From: Bryobacterales bacterium
GTDB taxonomy: Bacteria > Acidobacteriota > Terriglobia > Bryobacterales > Bryobacteraceae
Reading direction: 5' to 3'
DNA: 64,000 nt
Assembly: GCA_003170295.1 (NCBI GenBank)
Contig: PNAJ01000142.1
Span: 1 to 64,000, forward strand
In this document: in pieces, positions 46,809 to 56,617 of the stretch
How the letters are laid out: each line of letters starts with the position of its first letter
How positions within the stretch are numbered: the first letter of the stretch is position 1
Notes under the pieces: model-generated
Seen by the model: the letters and a program-made list of their open reading frames with translations, nothing else
Told to the model about the DNA's origin: nothing
Database searches by the model: none
Position numbers and translations under genes: made by a program

Positions 46809-47192
46809 CTACCAGGATCTTCTCCGTCTGACGGCGTGATAGAGAACCAGCAACACCACGGAACCGACAACCGCCACGAACAGACTGTAGAGGTTGAGTC
46901 CGCTCACCCCAGGGGCGCCGAAAATGTGGAATAGATAGCCACCGGCAAAAGCGCCGACAACACCCAACAGGATGTCGAGCAGGATGCCCTCGCCTCTCCT
47001 GTTTACGATCTTGCTGCCGATAAACCCTGCGATCAGGCCGAGAACGATCCAGGCAAGAAAGGACATGTTTTGGTCCGACAGACCCGTCAGCGTGCGTAGG
47101 GAACGAGAGGACTGGCCGTAAGCGCAGGTTCCCCATGTGGAAAAGAGCGCCAACAGAAGTGAGATGTGAGGTGTTTTTTTCAGTTGAATCAT
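46809..47192 (-). CDS. GlsB/YeaQ/YmgE family membrane protein with exported leader
   Basis: The family core is MSFLAWIVLGLIAGFIGSKIVNRRGEGILLDILLGVVGAFAGGYLF (85 residues from ATG 47066). The frame is open upstream to ATG 47192, which has an AGGAAAG ribosome site and would add the signal-like MIQLKKTPHISLLLALFSTWGTCAYGQ. The inner ATG has no ribosome site, so I prefer the long form. Family members are stress-associated inner-membrane proteins of unknown function. Confidence 0.75.
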   Translation of the reverse strand: MIQLKKTPHISLLLALFSTWGTCAYGQSSRSLRTLTGLSDQNMSFLAWIVLGLIAGFIGSKIVNRRGEGILLDILLGVVGAFAGGYLFHIFGAPGVSGLNLYSLFVAVVGSVVLLVLYHAVRRRRSW

Positions 47193-47345
47193 ATTTTCAC
47201 CGCTTTCCTGGTTAGACAACAACGACAGACAACAACGACAGACAACAGCCGCGCCTGACGCTCGGTCAATGCAGGTGTAGGTCCAAAGGGTTTTCCCGTG
47301 CCAAAGGGTTTTTCCATGGGAGGATCAGCGGTTGGATTGGCGCGC

Positions 47346-47365
47346 TGTGACCATACCCGGTCACA
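47346..47365. promoter_or_regulatory. Palindrome upstream of the indolepyruvate oxidoreductase
   Basis: TGTGACC, six bases, GGTCACA: a perfect seven-base inverted repeat 41 bases before the start codon. Size and position suit a GntR- or TetR-type operator; spacing is not that of a CRP site. Confidence 0.45.
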
Positions 47366-47406
47366 TGACCAATTGTCGTTACCCTGTGATACGATACAAC
47401 GTTGGC

Positions 47407-50400
47407 ATGCTCCTCTCCGACAAGTACACCGTTGAGCGAGGCAGCGATTACCTCACAGGCATCCAGGCGCTGGTTCGATTGCCCATGGATCAGATGCGCC
47501 GCGACCGTCGCGCGGGCCTGAAAACAGGCGCTTTTATCTCGGGTTACGAAGGCTCTCCGCTTGGCGGATACGACCTCGCGCTCGCCCGTTCGAAGAAGCT
47601 GCTCGACGAACATGGCATCCATTTTCATCCCGGATTGAACGAGGATCTTGCCGCGACCTCCGTCATGGGCAGCCAGATTTTCGACGTAGCCGGCAAAGCC
47701 AATGTCGACGGCGTTTTAGGCATCTGGTATGGAAAAGGACCCGGCGTCGACCGCAGCGGCGACATCTTCCGGCACGCAAATTTAGCGGGTACTGGGAAAA
47801 ATTGCGCAGCCCTGGTCCTCGCGGGCGACGATCATGGCTGCAAAAGCTCGACCATCCCTCATCAAAGCGATTTCAGTCTCCTGAACGCGGGAATTCCGTT
47901 CTTATTCCCCGGTAATGTGCAGGAAATCATCGATTATGGACTCTTAGCAGTCGCTATTTCACGCTTTTCCGGCGCTTGGGTGGGTTTAAAACTCGTGACC
48001 GACGTGTGCGACGGCGGAGCCACTGTAATCGTCGATCCCGACCAGCCACAAATCCGCATTCCCGGATTTGTTCAAGGAACGCCTTATCAAAAAACCGTCG
48101 ACGCCCGCCTGGTCCCGCCGATCACTCTCGCGCTCGAATACGAAGTGAATGCGCGACGCTTGCAAGCGGTTCTCGAGTTCGCCCGCTTGAACAAAGTGAA
48201 TCGTTGGCACGGCAAGAAACAAGGCGCATGGCTCGGGCTCGCGAGCGCGGGAAAAGCCTATTACGATTTGGCGCAAGCGCTGCGCGATCTCGGCATAGGT
48301 GACACCGAATTGGAGGACCTCGGAATCCGCGTAGCGAAGTTCGGCATGACCTTCCCGCTCGATCAGGAATTCGCGCGCGAGTTCGCCGACGGTCTCGATA
48401 CCATCCTCGTCGTCGAAGAAAAACGCAGTTTCCTAGAATTGCAGTTGCGCGACGCCCTCTATGCCACCGCCGCCCGCCCGGCGATTCTCGGCAAGATCGA
48501 TGCCCAAGGCGCGCCGCTCTTCTTACCCTCAGGCGAGCTCGACCCCGATAAAATCGCCCGAGTCGTGGGCGGAGTACTAGCGAAGCGCCGTACGACTGAA
48601 AAAGTGGTTGCGCGCGTTCAGTTTCTCGAAGACATCGCCCAAAAGCCTCGCGACCAGCCCCTGTCGATTCGCGCTTCGAACTTCTGCTCCGGCTGTCCCC
48701 ACAATCGATCGACCCTGCTGCTCGAAGGACAGATCGGCGGCGGCGGCATCGGATGCCACACCATGGCGATGCGCCTCACCGACTCCGGCCGCGCGTTTTC
48801 CTATCTGACGCATATGGGCGGCGAAGGCGCCCCGTGGATCGGCATGGCCCCGTTTGTCGGCCACGATCACGTCTTTCAAAACATCGGCGACGGGACGTTC
48901 TTCCACTCCGGCTCCCTCGCCGTGCAGGCCCTCGTCGCAAGCGGCCTCAACATCACCTACAAGATTCTCTACAACGGCCACGTCTCGATGACCGGCGGAC
49001 AGGACGCAATCGGCGCTCTCCCCGTCCCGCAGCTAACGAAAAAGCTAGAAGCCGAAGGCGTGCGCCGGACCATCGTTCTCACCGAAGACCGCACCCGCTA
49101 TCAATATGTAGACCTCGCCTCCAATGCCGAGCTGCGCGATCGCTCAGAGCTTGAGAAAACCCTCGCGGAACTGGCGCAAGAAAAAGGCGTCACCGCCATG
49201 ATCTACGACCAGGAGTGCATGGCTGAGGTCCGCCGCAAACGCTCCCGCGGGAAATATGCCGAGCCCGTCAAGCGCCTCATGATCCACGAAGAAGTCTGCG
49301 AAGGCTGCGGCGATTGCGTGAAACAATCCAATTGCATGAGCCTCAACCCGGTCGCGACCGAGCTGGGCCAGAAGATGCGCATCCATCAGTCGTCCTGTAA
49401 TAAGGATTACTCGTGCGCCCTCGGCGATTGCCCGTCGTTCGTCACAGTGAAAATCAAGGAAGGCACTGGTCTTCGCCGCAAGACTCTGCCCAAGCTCCCA
49501 GACGCCGAAGTCCCCGCGCCCCGCGAAATTGCGGCGGTGGGCGAAGGCTATCGCATCGTCTGTCCCGGTATCGGCGGCACTGGAGTCGTGACCATCAACG
49601 CTCTCCTCGCCACCGCCGCTTGGATCGACGGCCTCTATGTAACCACGCTCGATCAAACCGGCACCGCGCAAAAGGGCGGAGCAGTCGTCTCGCACATTAT
49701 GCTGAGCCGCCGTCCCGTCGAAGCCCCGGCGCGCACCAACACCGGAAACGCCGACGTGATTCTCGGATTCGACCTGATCGGCGTCGCCAATGCCGACCTC
49801 TTGAAAACCGCCTCTCCCGACAAAACCACGGCGGTGCTGAACACCAACGTCACCCCGACCATCGACACCATTCGCTCCCGCACCCCGATTGCAGGTCCCG
49901 AACGCATGTTAGAAGCGGTGCAAATCGTCACCCGCCGCGGCCGCAACATCGTGGTCGACGCCACTCGTCTCGCGGAGGGACTCTTCGGCAGCCACATGGC
50001 CGTGAACCTGTTTATGCTGGGCGTCGCGTGGCAAGGCGGTCTGATCCCTCTCACCCTCGCCGCGATCGAGCAAGCGGTGCGCCTCAACGGCGTCGATATC
50101 GAAAAAAATCTGCAAGTCTTCACCTGGGGCCGCAAATATTATCACGATGCCGCGTCGGTCGAGCAGTTGCTGTCACCCAAGTTCCAGCCCATCGCCGAGT
50201 TCGATCGCGTCGCCGAACTGACCGCGTATCAGAACGCCGCCTACGCCAAACAATTTTCCGATTTTGTCGCCGATGTCGAGCGGCGCGCCCCCGCGCTGGC
50301 CGAACCCGTAGCCCGCGGCTTGTACAAATTGATGGCGTACAAAGACGAGTATGAGGTCGCGCGTCTCCTCACCAAGCCGTCTTTCGAAAACCAAATCCGG

Positions 50401-50772
50401 GAAACCTGGACCGAAGTGGAATCGATCTCCTATAACCTGCATCCTCCACTCCTCCGGAAAATCTTCAAGAAGAAGATCGCGTTAGGCCCCTGGTTCCGCC
50501 GGCCTCTGAAAATGTTAGCCGCAATGAAAGGACTCCGCGGCGGCCCGCTCGATATTTTCGGACGCTCCCGGCACCGCCGGATGGAGCGCGAACTAATCGG
50601 TTGGTATCGCCAGTTGATCCTGCAGGTAATCGAGCAAAACCATCCCCGAGCCCTCGAAATCGCCGCTATGCCCGACCAGATCCGCGGCTACGAGCAGATT
50701 AAGGAAGCGAGCATCGCGCAGACAAATAAACGCGCGGCAGAGATGTTGCAAGAACAACTGATAAACAGATAG
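47407..50772 (+). CDS. Indolepyruvate:ferredoxin oxidoreductase, alpha and beta/gamma fused
   Basis: 1121 residues from ATG 47407. N-terminus MLLSDKYTVERGSDYLTGIQALVRLP and ISGYEGSPLGGYD belong to the alpha domain; TPP-binding part has GDGTFFHSG and YNGHVSMTGGQD. EEVCEGCGDCVKQSNCMSL is a [4Fe-4S] cluster site (about 650). The C-terminal catalytic beta/gamma domain begins VCPGIGGTGVVTINALLATA. Oxidatively decarboxylates aryl or branched 2-oxo acids from amino-acid breakdown, giving acyl-CoA and reduced ferredoxin. Long single-chain forms are known in proteobacteria. Confidence 0.9.
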   Translation: MLLSDKYTVERGSDYLTGIQALVRLPMDQMRRDRRAGLKTGAFISGYEGSPLGGYDLALARSKKLLDEHGIHFHPGLNEDLAATSVMGSQIFDVAGKANVDGVLGIWYGKGPGVDRSGDIFRHANLAGTGKNCAALVLAGDDHGCKSSTIPHQSDFSLLNAGIPFLFPGNVQEIIDYGLLAVAISRFSGAWVGLKLVTDVCDGGATVIVDPDQPQIRIPGFVQGTPYQKTVDARLVPPITLALEYEVNARRLQAVLEFARLNKVNRWHGKKQGAWLGLASAGKAYYDLAQALRDLGIGDTELEDLGIRVAKFGMTFPLDQEFAREFADGLDTILVVEEKRSFLELQLRDALYATAARPAILGKIDAQGAPLFLPSGELDPDKIARVVGGVLAKRRTTEKVVARVQFLEDIAQKPRDQPLSIRASNFCSGCPHNRSTLLLEGQIGGGGIGCHTMAMRLTDSGRAFSYLTHMGGEGAPWIGMAPFVGHDHVFQNIGDGTFFHSGSLAVQALVASGLNITYKILYNGHVSMTGGQDAIGALPVPQLTKKLEAEGVRRTIVLTEDRTRYQYVDLASNAELRDRSELEKTLAELAQEKGVTAMIYDQECMAEVRRKRSRGKYAEPVKRLMIHEEVCEGCGDCVKQSNCMSLNPVATELGQKMRIHQSSCNKDYSCALGDCPSFVTVKIKEGTGLRRKTLPKLPDAEVPAPREIAAVGEGYRIVCPGIGGTGVVTINALLATAAWIDGLYVTTLDQTGTAQKGGAVVSHIMLSRRPVEAPARTNTGNADVILGFDLIGVANADLLKTASPDKTTAVLNTNVTPTIDTIRSRTPIAGPERMLEAVQIVTRRGRNIVVDATRLAEGLFGSHMAVNLFMLGVAWQGGLIPLTLAAIEQAVRLNGVDIEKNLQVFTWGRKYYHDAASVEQLLSPKFQPIAEFDRVAELTAYQNAAYAKQFSDFVADVERRAPALAEPVARGLYKLMAYKDEYEVARLLTKPSFENQIRETWTEVESISYNLHPPLLRKIFKKKIALGPWFRRPLKMLAAMKGLRGGPLDIFGRSRHRRMERELIGWYRQLILQVIEQNHPRALEIAAMPDQIRGYEQIKEASIAQTNKRAAEMLQEQLINR

Positions 50773-50781
50773 CCTAGACCA

Positions 50782-50805
50782 CGAGCCGCGACCACAGGGA
50801 GCGGT
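50782..50805 (+). repeat. REP-like palindromic repeat, copy 3 (at the 3' end of the transposase)
   Basis: CGAGCCGCGACC followed by ACAGGGAGCGGT. Ends at the last base of the transposase stop codon. Identical, with its TAGACCA leader, to copy 4 at the other side of the gene. Confidence 0.85.
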
Positions 50806-51290
50806 CATGCCTCATAAACAGCCATCGGCTCTCCCTGTTTATCAATCACGTACTGGATCGCAGCTAAAACGGCCTCGCGCGTAGACAGCCACCGAGTACT
50901 TCCATGCCGAGCCCATCGCTTTCGATCTGCCCCGTCAAATCCAAGCTGATTGAGTCGCCGGCTGGCGTAAGATTTCAGGTCATTCATAACTCTTTCCGGA
51001 AGAGCCTCCGCCTCAACAATTGCGTGAACGTGACTCGTCCGCACATGGGCAGCCAGCAAAATCCATTGGCGATCCGAGCAGCGTTCCGTCAAAGCCGCCA
51101 GGACTGCCAGCCGACGGCTTTCGTCCATCGAATACCTCGTTTGATCCATCTGCAACAGCTCCGCGGCAACTCTCTTAGGGTCAGGCGCTGCCAGACGGCT
51201 CCCCGTCAGATTGTGCTTTCGATCCACCGAACCCGTCGCATCGCCATGCAGGTGACACCCATAGCACGCGAACGTAATGAGATAAATCAT
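50805..51290 (-). CDS. RAYT-type (Y1/IS200-like) REP-associated transposase
   Basis: 161 residues. The Y1 transposase core is present: histidine pair in AAHVRTSHVHAIVEA (H87 and H89, the HUH motif) and the catalytic tyrosine candidate Tyr108 in LKSYASRRLN. WARHGSTRWLSTREAVLAAIQYVIDKQG is a conserved C-terminal block. The gene stands alone, with identical REP copies on either side, and no IS-type inverted repeats, all typical of domesticated RAYTs that act on REP sequences rather than moving themselves. Confidence 0.85.
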   Translation of the reverse strand: MIYLITFACYGCHLHGDATGSVDRKHNLTGSRLAAPDPKRVAAELLQMDQTRYSMDESRRLAVLAALTERCSDRQWILLAAHVRTSHVHAIVEAEALPERVMNDLKSYASRRLNQLGFDGADRKRWARHGSTRWLSTREAVLAAIQYVIDKQGEPMAVYEA

Positions 51291-51322
51291 CGCAGCACCC
51301 CGATAACAGAAAGCTTAGACCA

Positions 51323-51346
51323 CGAGCCGCGACCACAGGGAGCGGT
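51323..51346 (+). repeat. REP-like palindromic repeat, copy 4 (5' side of the transposase)
   Basis: CGAGCCGCGACC followed by ACAGGGAGCGGT, 32 bases upstream of the transposase start. First half of an inverted pair with 51375-51398. Confidence 0.85.
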
Positions 51347-51374
51347 CATCCCCGTTAGCAGCCATCACCACGGA

Positions 51375-51398
51375 ACCGCTTCCTATGGTCGCGGCTCG
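51375..51398 (-). repeat. REP-like palindromic repeat, copy 5, inverted
   Basis: Read on the minus strand CGAGCCGCGACC followed by ATAGGAAGCGGT (two differences). With copy 4 it forms a BIME-like inverted pair 28 bases apart. Confidence 0.8.
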
Positions 51399-51579
51399 CA
51401 AGAGGGTTGCTTTAGTACTCTTGTGCCACAAATAACCCACGGATCGCCTAAATTAGCACTATTTGTACTTAGTTGCGTGAATTCCTGTAAAGTTACTCCG
51501 GTAACCACTTGAAGCTGGTGCCATCATACGGTACCCTAAATGAAACCGCTGTAAGCTATTTGGTTTGGGGGTAAAATTT

Positions 51580-54500
51580 ATGATGCACTGCGTAAGCTCT
51601 AGAAACGTATTGTTCTCCCGGCGGCTTTCCGCCTTCTTCCTCGCCTTGGTCGTGCTGCTGGCTGTAAGTTCAGCACCGGCACAGGTATTGACCGGAACGC
51701 TAACCGGCACCGTTACGGATTCCACCGACGCGGTGGTGCCCAACGCTGCGATTACCGTCACGAATCTGGATACTGGTCTGGTAACAAAAGAGAAGACCGA
51801 CGCGGCCGGCATCTACGTCGCGAACGGCCTGCCGAACGGCTTTTACAAAGTGGCCGTGGAGTTTCCCGGTTTCTCAAGAACCGAGATGGAACGCGTGGAA
51901 GTCTTCGTTTCGCAGACGTCGCGCGCTAATTTGAAGCTCCAGATCGCCAGGACCGGCACCGAAGTCGTGGTGGAGGCGCAGCAGACCTCGGTGCAGTCGG
52001 ATTCGGCCGAGCTGAAGAACTCGGTGGAAGCCGTGCAGCTCGATACCATCCCGCTGCCCACCCGCAACCCGCTCGACCTGGTGAAGATGTTCGCCGGTAT
52101 TCTGACGCCGCCCACCACCGCCGTCACCGGCGGCGACGCGTTCGTCCACGGTCTGCGCGGCAACGATACCAACCTCACGCAGGATGGCATCAACGTCCAG
52201 GACAACTTCGTCAAGACCAGCGCCTTTTTTGCGATCAGCGCACCGGTCGCCGATACCATCGAGGAGATCAACGTCAGCGTCGGCGGCATCGGAACGGACG
52301 GCGGATTCGGCGCAGCGCAGGTTTCCATGGTCACCAAGAAGGGCACCAACCAGTATCACGGAACGGTCTATTGGTACCAGCGCACCAGCTTCCTGAACGC
52401 CAACACCTGGTTCAATAACGAAACCGGCGTGAAGCGGCCCTTCCAGTTGCAGAATCACATCGGCGCCACCATCGGCGGCCCGGCCAGTATCCCCAAACTC
52501 TATAACGGAAAGAACAAGACTTTTTTCTTCTTCGCCTACGAAGCCTACCGCGAACCGCGCTCCTCGCCAACCACGCGCACGGTGGAGACGCCCTCGGCCG
52601 AGCAGGGCTTGTTCACGTATACACCTTCGGGTGGCGCGCCTCAAACGGTCAACCTCCTGAACATTGGAACCATCGGGAATACGGGCATCAAGCCGGTCAT
52701 CAATTCGCAATCGTTTGGCGTCTATACCACCGTCGTGCCGCAATCCGGTTATACCGACGCGGGATGCGGTAGCGGGGACGGGGTCAATATTCGCTGCCTC
52801 AGTTTTAATGAGTCGGGTGTCAACAATCAGGACCGCTACACGATCCGCATGGACCAGCAGATCGGCCAGAGGAACTCGGTTCAGTTCATCTGGAACCGCG
52901 CGAATTTCAACACGTCGCCGGATTTCTTGAACGGCAATCAGCCGCCGTTCATCGGCGCACCCTGGTCTGGCGGACAGATCTCCGCGCGCGAGGATTTTGT
53001 TTGGGCCTGGAACACCACCATCAGCCCAACCATGAACAACGAAGTCCGCATCGGATACCAGCACGCGCCCGTCGGTTTCGCCTACGGATATAACTTCTCG
53101 AATACGGGCGGCAATCAGATTGCCTACGCGACGGTAACCAGTCCGATCATGACATCCACGAATTTCCCTCAGGGCCGCAATACTCCCGTGCAGCAGTACC
53201 TCGATAATCTTGGCTGGGTTAAGGGCAACCACCAGATGCGGTTCGGGGGCGAATATCGGCGGGATCTCGCGACCAGCTACTTGTATAACACTGTGTATCC
53301 GCGCGTGATTATCGGCGCGGGCACGAACCTCAACGCTTCGAATCCGGACAACCTCAGCACCGCCACATTGCCCGGCATCAGCGCCGCGGAATTGAACCTC
53401 GCGCAGGCGATCTTCGGGAATGATACCGGCTTGCTTGGCAACATCAGCCAGGGATTCAACCACACGTCTCCCACCTCCGGTTATGCATCGGGTATTCCGG
53501 AGATATACACGCCGATTCAACAGAACTTCGCGTTCTATGGGCAGGACTCCTGGAAGGTGAGACGGAATCTGACGGTCACCTACGGCGTACGCTGGGAATA
53601 CCAGGGACCGTATGACGCGCGCAACGGCTTGGTGCTGCTGCCGCAGAGCAACCTCTCCGGTTTGTTCGGTCCGACGCCGATCACCGGTTCGCCCGTCAAC
53701 AATCTCTTCCAGCCGGGCAACGTCAACGCGGCTACCGACACCCTCCTGACGCTTCAGGGCGGCAGCAACGGTTCGCCGGTCGCCAAGCGGGATCTGAATA
53801 ATTTCGGGCCGTACGCGGGTATCGCTTATACGCCCTTCGCCGATGGCAAAACGGTGATCCGCGCCCACTTCGCGCAGCACTATGTTCAGGACGGATTCAC
53901 GTTCTACACCCCTGCCACCACCGCGAACACCGGCCTGTTCAGCACGTTTACAAATAATGTGCCGACCGGTGTTTACAACAATACCGGTCTTCCTTATCCA
54001 ACGCCGCCGGCCGGCTCGGGCGGGTTCCCGGTTTCGCAGCTTTCCAATTGGCTGAGCAGCCAGACGTCGGTGACGAATTACGATCACAGTCTCGTGACTC
54101 CGTACGTGCTCGACTTCGGTCTCGGGATTCAGCGCGAGTTGTGGAAGAAGTACACCATGGAAGTCCGCTACGTCGGCAACCATGCGGTTAAGCAATATCG
54201 CAATTGGAACATCAATGAGCTGGACCTCAATTACAACGGCTTGGTGAATGAATTCAACAACGCTCTAACCAATTACAACATCGATAATGCAAACGGCTTG
54301 AAGGGTACATTCGCCAACAACAATCTGCCCGGGCAGGTTGCCACTCCTATACTCGATAAACTGTTCGCTGGCCTCGCCACCGCCTCCGCCTACGGCAGCA
54401 GCGGTTTCATCACGAACCTGACGCAGAACAACATTCAATCGATGTTCAACACCATCCGCACCTCGCCCACCTACCGCGTGAATGTCACGGGGGCGAACGG

Positions 54501-55422
54501 CCTGGGCGCAGCCAACGGCATTCCGCTGAACTTCTTCGTGGCGAATCCCTGGGCCAATAATGCCCTTCAGTACAATAATGCGGGCTGGTCCGCTTACGAC
54601 GGCCTGGAAGTGGAAGTTCGCCGGCGTTATTCCAACGGGTTCTTCCTGCTGGCCAATTACGGCTTCAGCAAGGTGCTGGCGGACACCACCTTCGGGCAGT
54701 CGCAGAGCGAAGGCCAGAACTATCAATCGCTACAGAACACGGCCCTCGACAAATTCGTGTCGGCGATCAACGTGCGGCATTCCTTCGGCATGACCACTTC
54801 CTATCCGCTGCCATTCGGTCGCGGCAAGAAGTTCGGCTCGGGTATGAACAGAGCCTTCGACTATATCGTCGGCGGCTGGACCATCAATGGAAATACCCAC
54901 TGGTCGGTCGGAGCGCCGTTGACAATCTCCTCGAACCGCAATACCAACGGGTCGGGAATTGCGGAGACGCCGGTCCTGAAGAACATGACGCTCCAGCAGT
55001 TGCAGAACAACATCGGTGTGTACCGCACCGGAAACGGCGTTTACTATATCAATCCGAACTCGGGACTCTTTACCATCAAGGGAACCGGGAGCACCGCCAA
55101 CTTCTGCACGGCAGGACAGACCACGCCTTGCTGGGCCGAGCCGGCTCCCGGAGGTTATGGGAACCTGCCTTACAACGGATTTGAAGGGCCCCACTTCTTC
55201 GATCAGGATCTTTCGATGATCAAGGACATCCAGTTGTTCGAGCGCCTGCATTTCCAGGCAAGGCTCGAAGCGTTCGACGTCTTCAACAACGCGAATTTCG
55301 CGGGGCCGAGTTTGTCGACGGATTCGACTACCTTCGGGCAGTTGACCTCGACGTTCGATACCGCCCGCGGAGGCGGTGTGACTTCGCGCATCGTTCAGTG
55401 GTCGATGAAATTCATCTTCTAG
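51580..55422 (+). CDS. TonB-dependent receptor with carboxypeptidase-regulatory-like domain
   Basis: 1280 residues from ATG 51580. Signal peptide to SSAPAQ, then the Ig-like CarboxypepD_reg domain (about 35-115): GTLTGTVTDSTDAVVPNAAI, TDAAGIYVANGLPNGFYKV. Plug domain follows (RNPLDLVKMFAGILTP, HGLRGNDTNLTQDGINVQDN), then a long beta-barrel with FAFYGQDSWKVRRNLTVTYGVRWEYQG and a C-terminal aromatic end (QWSMKFIF). This is the Oar/cirA-like type expanded in Acidobacteria; ligand probably a polysaccharide or peptide. Transcribed alone, preceded by the REP pair. Confidence 0.92.
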   Translation: MMHCVSSRNVLFSRRLSAFFLALVVLLAVSSAPAQVLTGTLTGTVTDSTDAVVPNAAITVTNLDTGLVTKEKTDAAGIYVANGLPNGFYKVAVEFPGFSRTEMERVEVFVSQTSRANLKLQIARTGTEVVVEAQQTSVQSDSAELKNSVEAVQLDTIPLPTRNPLDLVKMFAGILTPPTTAVTGGDAFVHGLRGNDTNLTQDGINVQDNFVKTSAFFAISAPVADTIEEINVSVGGIGTDGGFGAAQVSMVTKKGTNQYHGTVYWYQRTSFLNANTWFNNETGVKRPFQLQNHIGATIGGPASIPKLYNGKNKTFFFFAYEAYREPRSSPTTRTVETPSAEQGLFTYTPSGGAPQTVNLLNIGTIGNTGIKPVINSQSFGVYTTVVPQSGYTDAGCGSGDGVNIRCLSFNESGVNNQDRYTIRMDQQIGQRNSVQFIWNRANFNTSPDFLNGNQPPFIGAPWSGGQISAREDFVWAWNTTISPTMNNEVRIGYQHAPVGFAYGYNFSNTGGNQIAYATVTSPIMTSTNFPQGRNTPVQQYLDNLGWVKGNHQMRFGGEYRRDLATSYLYNTVYPRVIIGAGTNLNASNPDNLSTATLPGISAAELNLAQAIFGNDTGLLGNISQGFNHTSPTSGYASGIPEIYTPIQQNFAFYGQDSWKVRRNLTVTYGVRWEYQGPYDARNGLVLLPQSNLSGLFGPTPITGSPVNNLFQPGNVNAATDTLLTLQGGSNGSPVAKRDLNNFGPYAGIAYTPFADGKTVIRAHFAQHYVQDGFTFYTPATTANTGLFSTFTNNVPTGVYNNTGLPYPTPPAGSGGFPVSQLSNWLSSQTSVTNYDHSLVTPYVLDFGLGIQRELWKKYTMEVRYVGNHAVKQYRNWNINELDLNYNGLVNEFNNALTNYNIDNANGLKGTFANNNLPGQVATPILDKLFAGLATASAYGSSGFITNLTQNNIQSMFNTIRTSPTYRVNVTGANGLGAANGIPLNFFVANPWANNALQYNNAGWSAYDGLEVEVRRRYSNGFFLLANYGFSKVLADTTFGQSQSEGQNYQSLQNTALDKFVSAINVRHSFGMTTSYPLPFGRGKKFGSGMNRAFDYIVGGWTINGNTHWSVGAPLTISSNRNTNGSGIAETPVLKNMTLQQLQNNIGVYRTGNGVYYINPNSGLFTIKGTGSTANFCTAGQTTPCWAEPAPGGYGNLPYNGFEGPHFFDQDLSMIKDIQLFERLHFQARLEAFDVFNNANFAGPSLSTDSTTFGQLTSTFDTARGGGVTSRIVQWSMKFIF

Positions 55423-55449
55423 AATAGTTCTGAACCTTCCGCTCCCTAC

Positions 55450-55473
55450 CGAGCCGTGACCGCAGGGAGCGGT
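55450..55473 (+). repeat. REP-like palindromic repeat, copy 6
   Basis: CGAGCCGTGACC followed by GCAGGGAGCGGT, 28 bases after the receptor stop, between two convergent genes. Confidence 0.75.
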
Positions 55474-55525
55474 GTAATTATGGTCGATTAAGGCTTCATC
55501 AAGCCTCGTTTCGAGCCATCTAAGG

Positions 55526-56617
55526 TCAATTAAGCTCGATTATAGTGGCGGTCGCCATGCCGAAGCCGATACACATCGACTGCAGGCCATACCGGCCGCC
55601 ATTTTTTTCGAGGATGTTTACGAGCTTCGTCATCAGCACCGCACCTGTGGCCCCCAAAGGGTGGCCGTGTGCAATCGCTCCGCCCTGGATATTCAAGCGT
55701 CCCGGAGGCGGCTGAATCTCCCGCGACCACACGATGGGCACGACCGCAAAGGCTTCGTTGATCTCAAAAGCGTCTATATCCGACGCTTCTAACCCCGCCA
55801 TTTTGAGAGCTTTCTGTGTTGCAGCGATGGGTCCAGTGAGCATCAGCTCTGGATCGCTGCCGACCACGGCCCGTGCAACAATGCGGGCTCGTTTTCGAAG
55901 GCCGAATTTCTCCGCCGCCGCACCGCTCGCAAGCAAAACCGCCGCCGCGCCATCGGAGATCTGACTTGAGTTTGCAGCAGTTACCACACCATCGGGCCGA
56001 AAAACAGGCTTGAGCGCCCGCATTCGCGCCACATCTGGATTCGCGCGGACCCCTTCATCGCGATTAAGGCCGTTTATGGGAAATATTTGCTTGCTGATAT
56101 CCGCGGCCGAAGCGCGGCAATGGCTTTCGACGGCGAAGTCGTCCATCTCCTCGCGCGAAATGTCCCATTTTTCCGCGATCATCTCGGCGGAGATCCCCTG
56201 ATGCAGCAATGGGATGGGAAAATTGGCGCGAAATTCTTCCGTCAGCGCGGCGTCCGTGCCCATCGGGACTCGACTCATCGATTCAACGCCGCATCCGATG
56301 GCGATTTCCATATCGCCCGCGGCGATGGCTTGCGCCGCGAAATGAATCGCCTGCTGCCCCGATCCGCAAAAGCGATTCAATTGAAGCGCTGGCGTTTCAA
56401 CGGGATATCCAGCCTTCAGTCCCGCGAGGCGGCCGATGTTGGTGCCTTGTTCTCCCGTCGCGGTGACGCATCCGCAAATAATGTCTTCCACCGGATACGA
56501 TTTGAAAGCGCTCAACGTGTGAGCCAGCAAATCGACGGGATGGATGCCGTGCAGCGCTCCGTCCGGTTTTCCGCGCCCAATGGGAGTGCGGATGGCATCT
56601 ACTATAAACACATCCAT
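55526..56617 (-). CDS. Acetyl-CoA acyltransferase (thiolase)
   Basis: 363 residues. Nucleophile Cys84 in NRFCGSGQQA, GGAIAHGHPLGATGA with the catalytic His, and the late Cys in SMCIGFGMATA. Begins MDVFIVDAIRTPIGRGKPDG. A little shorter than the usual ~390 residues; the loss is in the loop region before residue 80 and around 150. Degradative versus biosynthetic role is open. Its ATG follows the LptFG stop directly (TAAATG), so it is coupled to an LPS exporter gene, an unusual pairing. Confidence 0.9.
   Translation of the reverse strand: MDVFIVDAIRTPIGRGKPDGALHGIHPVDLLAHTLSAFKSYPVEDIICGCVTATGEQGTNIGRLAGLKAGYPVETPALQLNRFCGSGQQAIHFAAQAIAAGDMEIAIGCGVESMSRVPMGTDAALTEEFRANFPIPLLHQGISAEMIAEKWDISREEMDDFAVESHCRASAADISKQIFPINGLNRDEGVRANPDVARMRALKPVFRPDGVVTAANSSQISDGAAAVLLASGAAAEKFGLRKRARIVARAVVGSDPELMLTGPIAATQKALKMAGLEASDIDAFEINEAFAVVPIVWSREIQPPPGRLNIQGGAIAHGHPLGATGAVLMTKLVNILEKNGGRYGLQSMCIGFGMATATIIELN

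Noticed and set aside
47216-47320. Short tandem repeats (ACAACAACGACAG twice; CCAAAGGGTTTT twice) before the oxidoreductase
   Set aside because: Only two units each; probably slippage products without function.
47346-47365. CRP site (TGTGA...TCACA) before the oxidoreductase
   Set aside because: The half-sites are 10 bases apart instead of 6.
51874-54195. A 773-codon open frame on the minus strand opposite the TonB receptor
   Set aside because: It is the mirror of a GC-rich codon pattern; the translation has no domain, and the + strand receptor is unmistakable.
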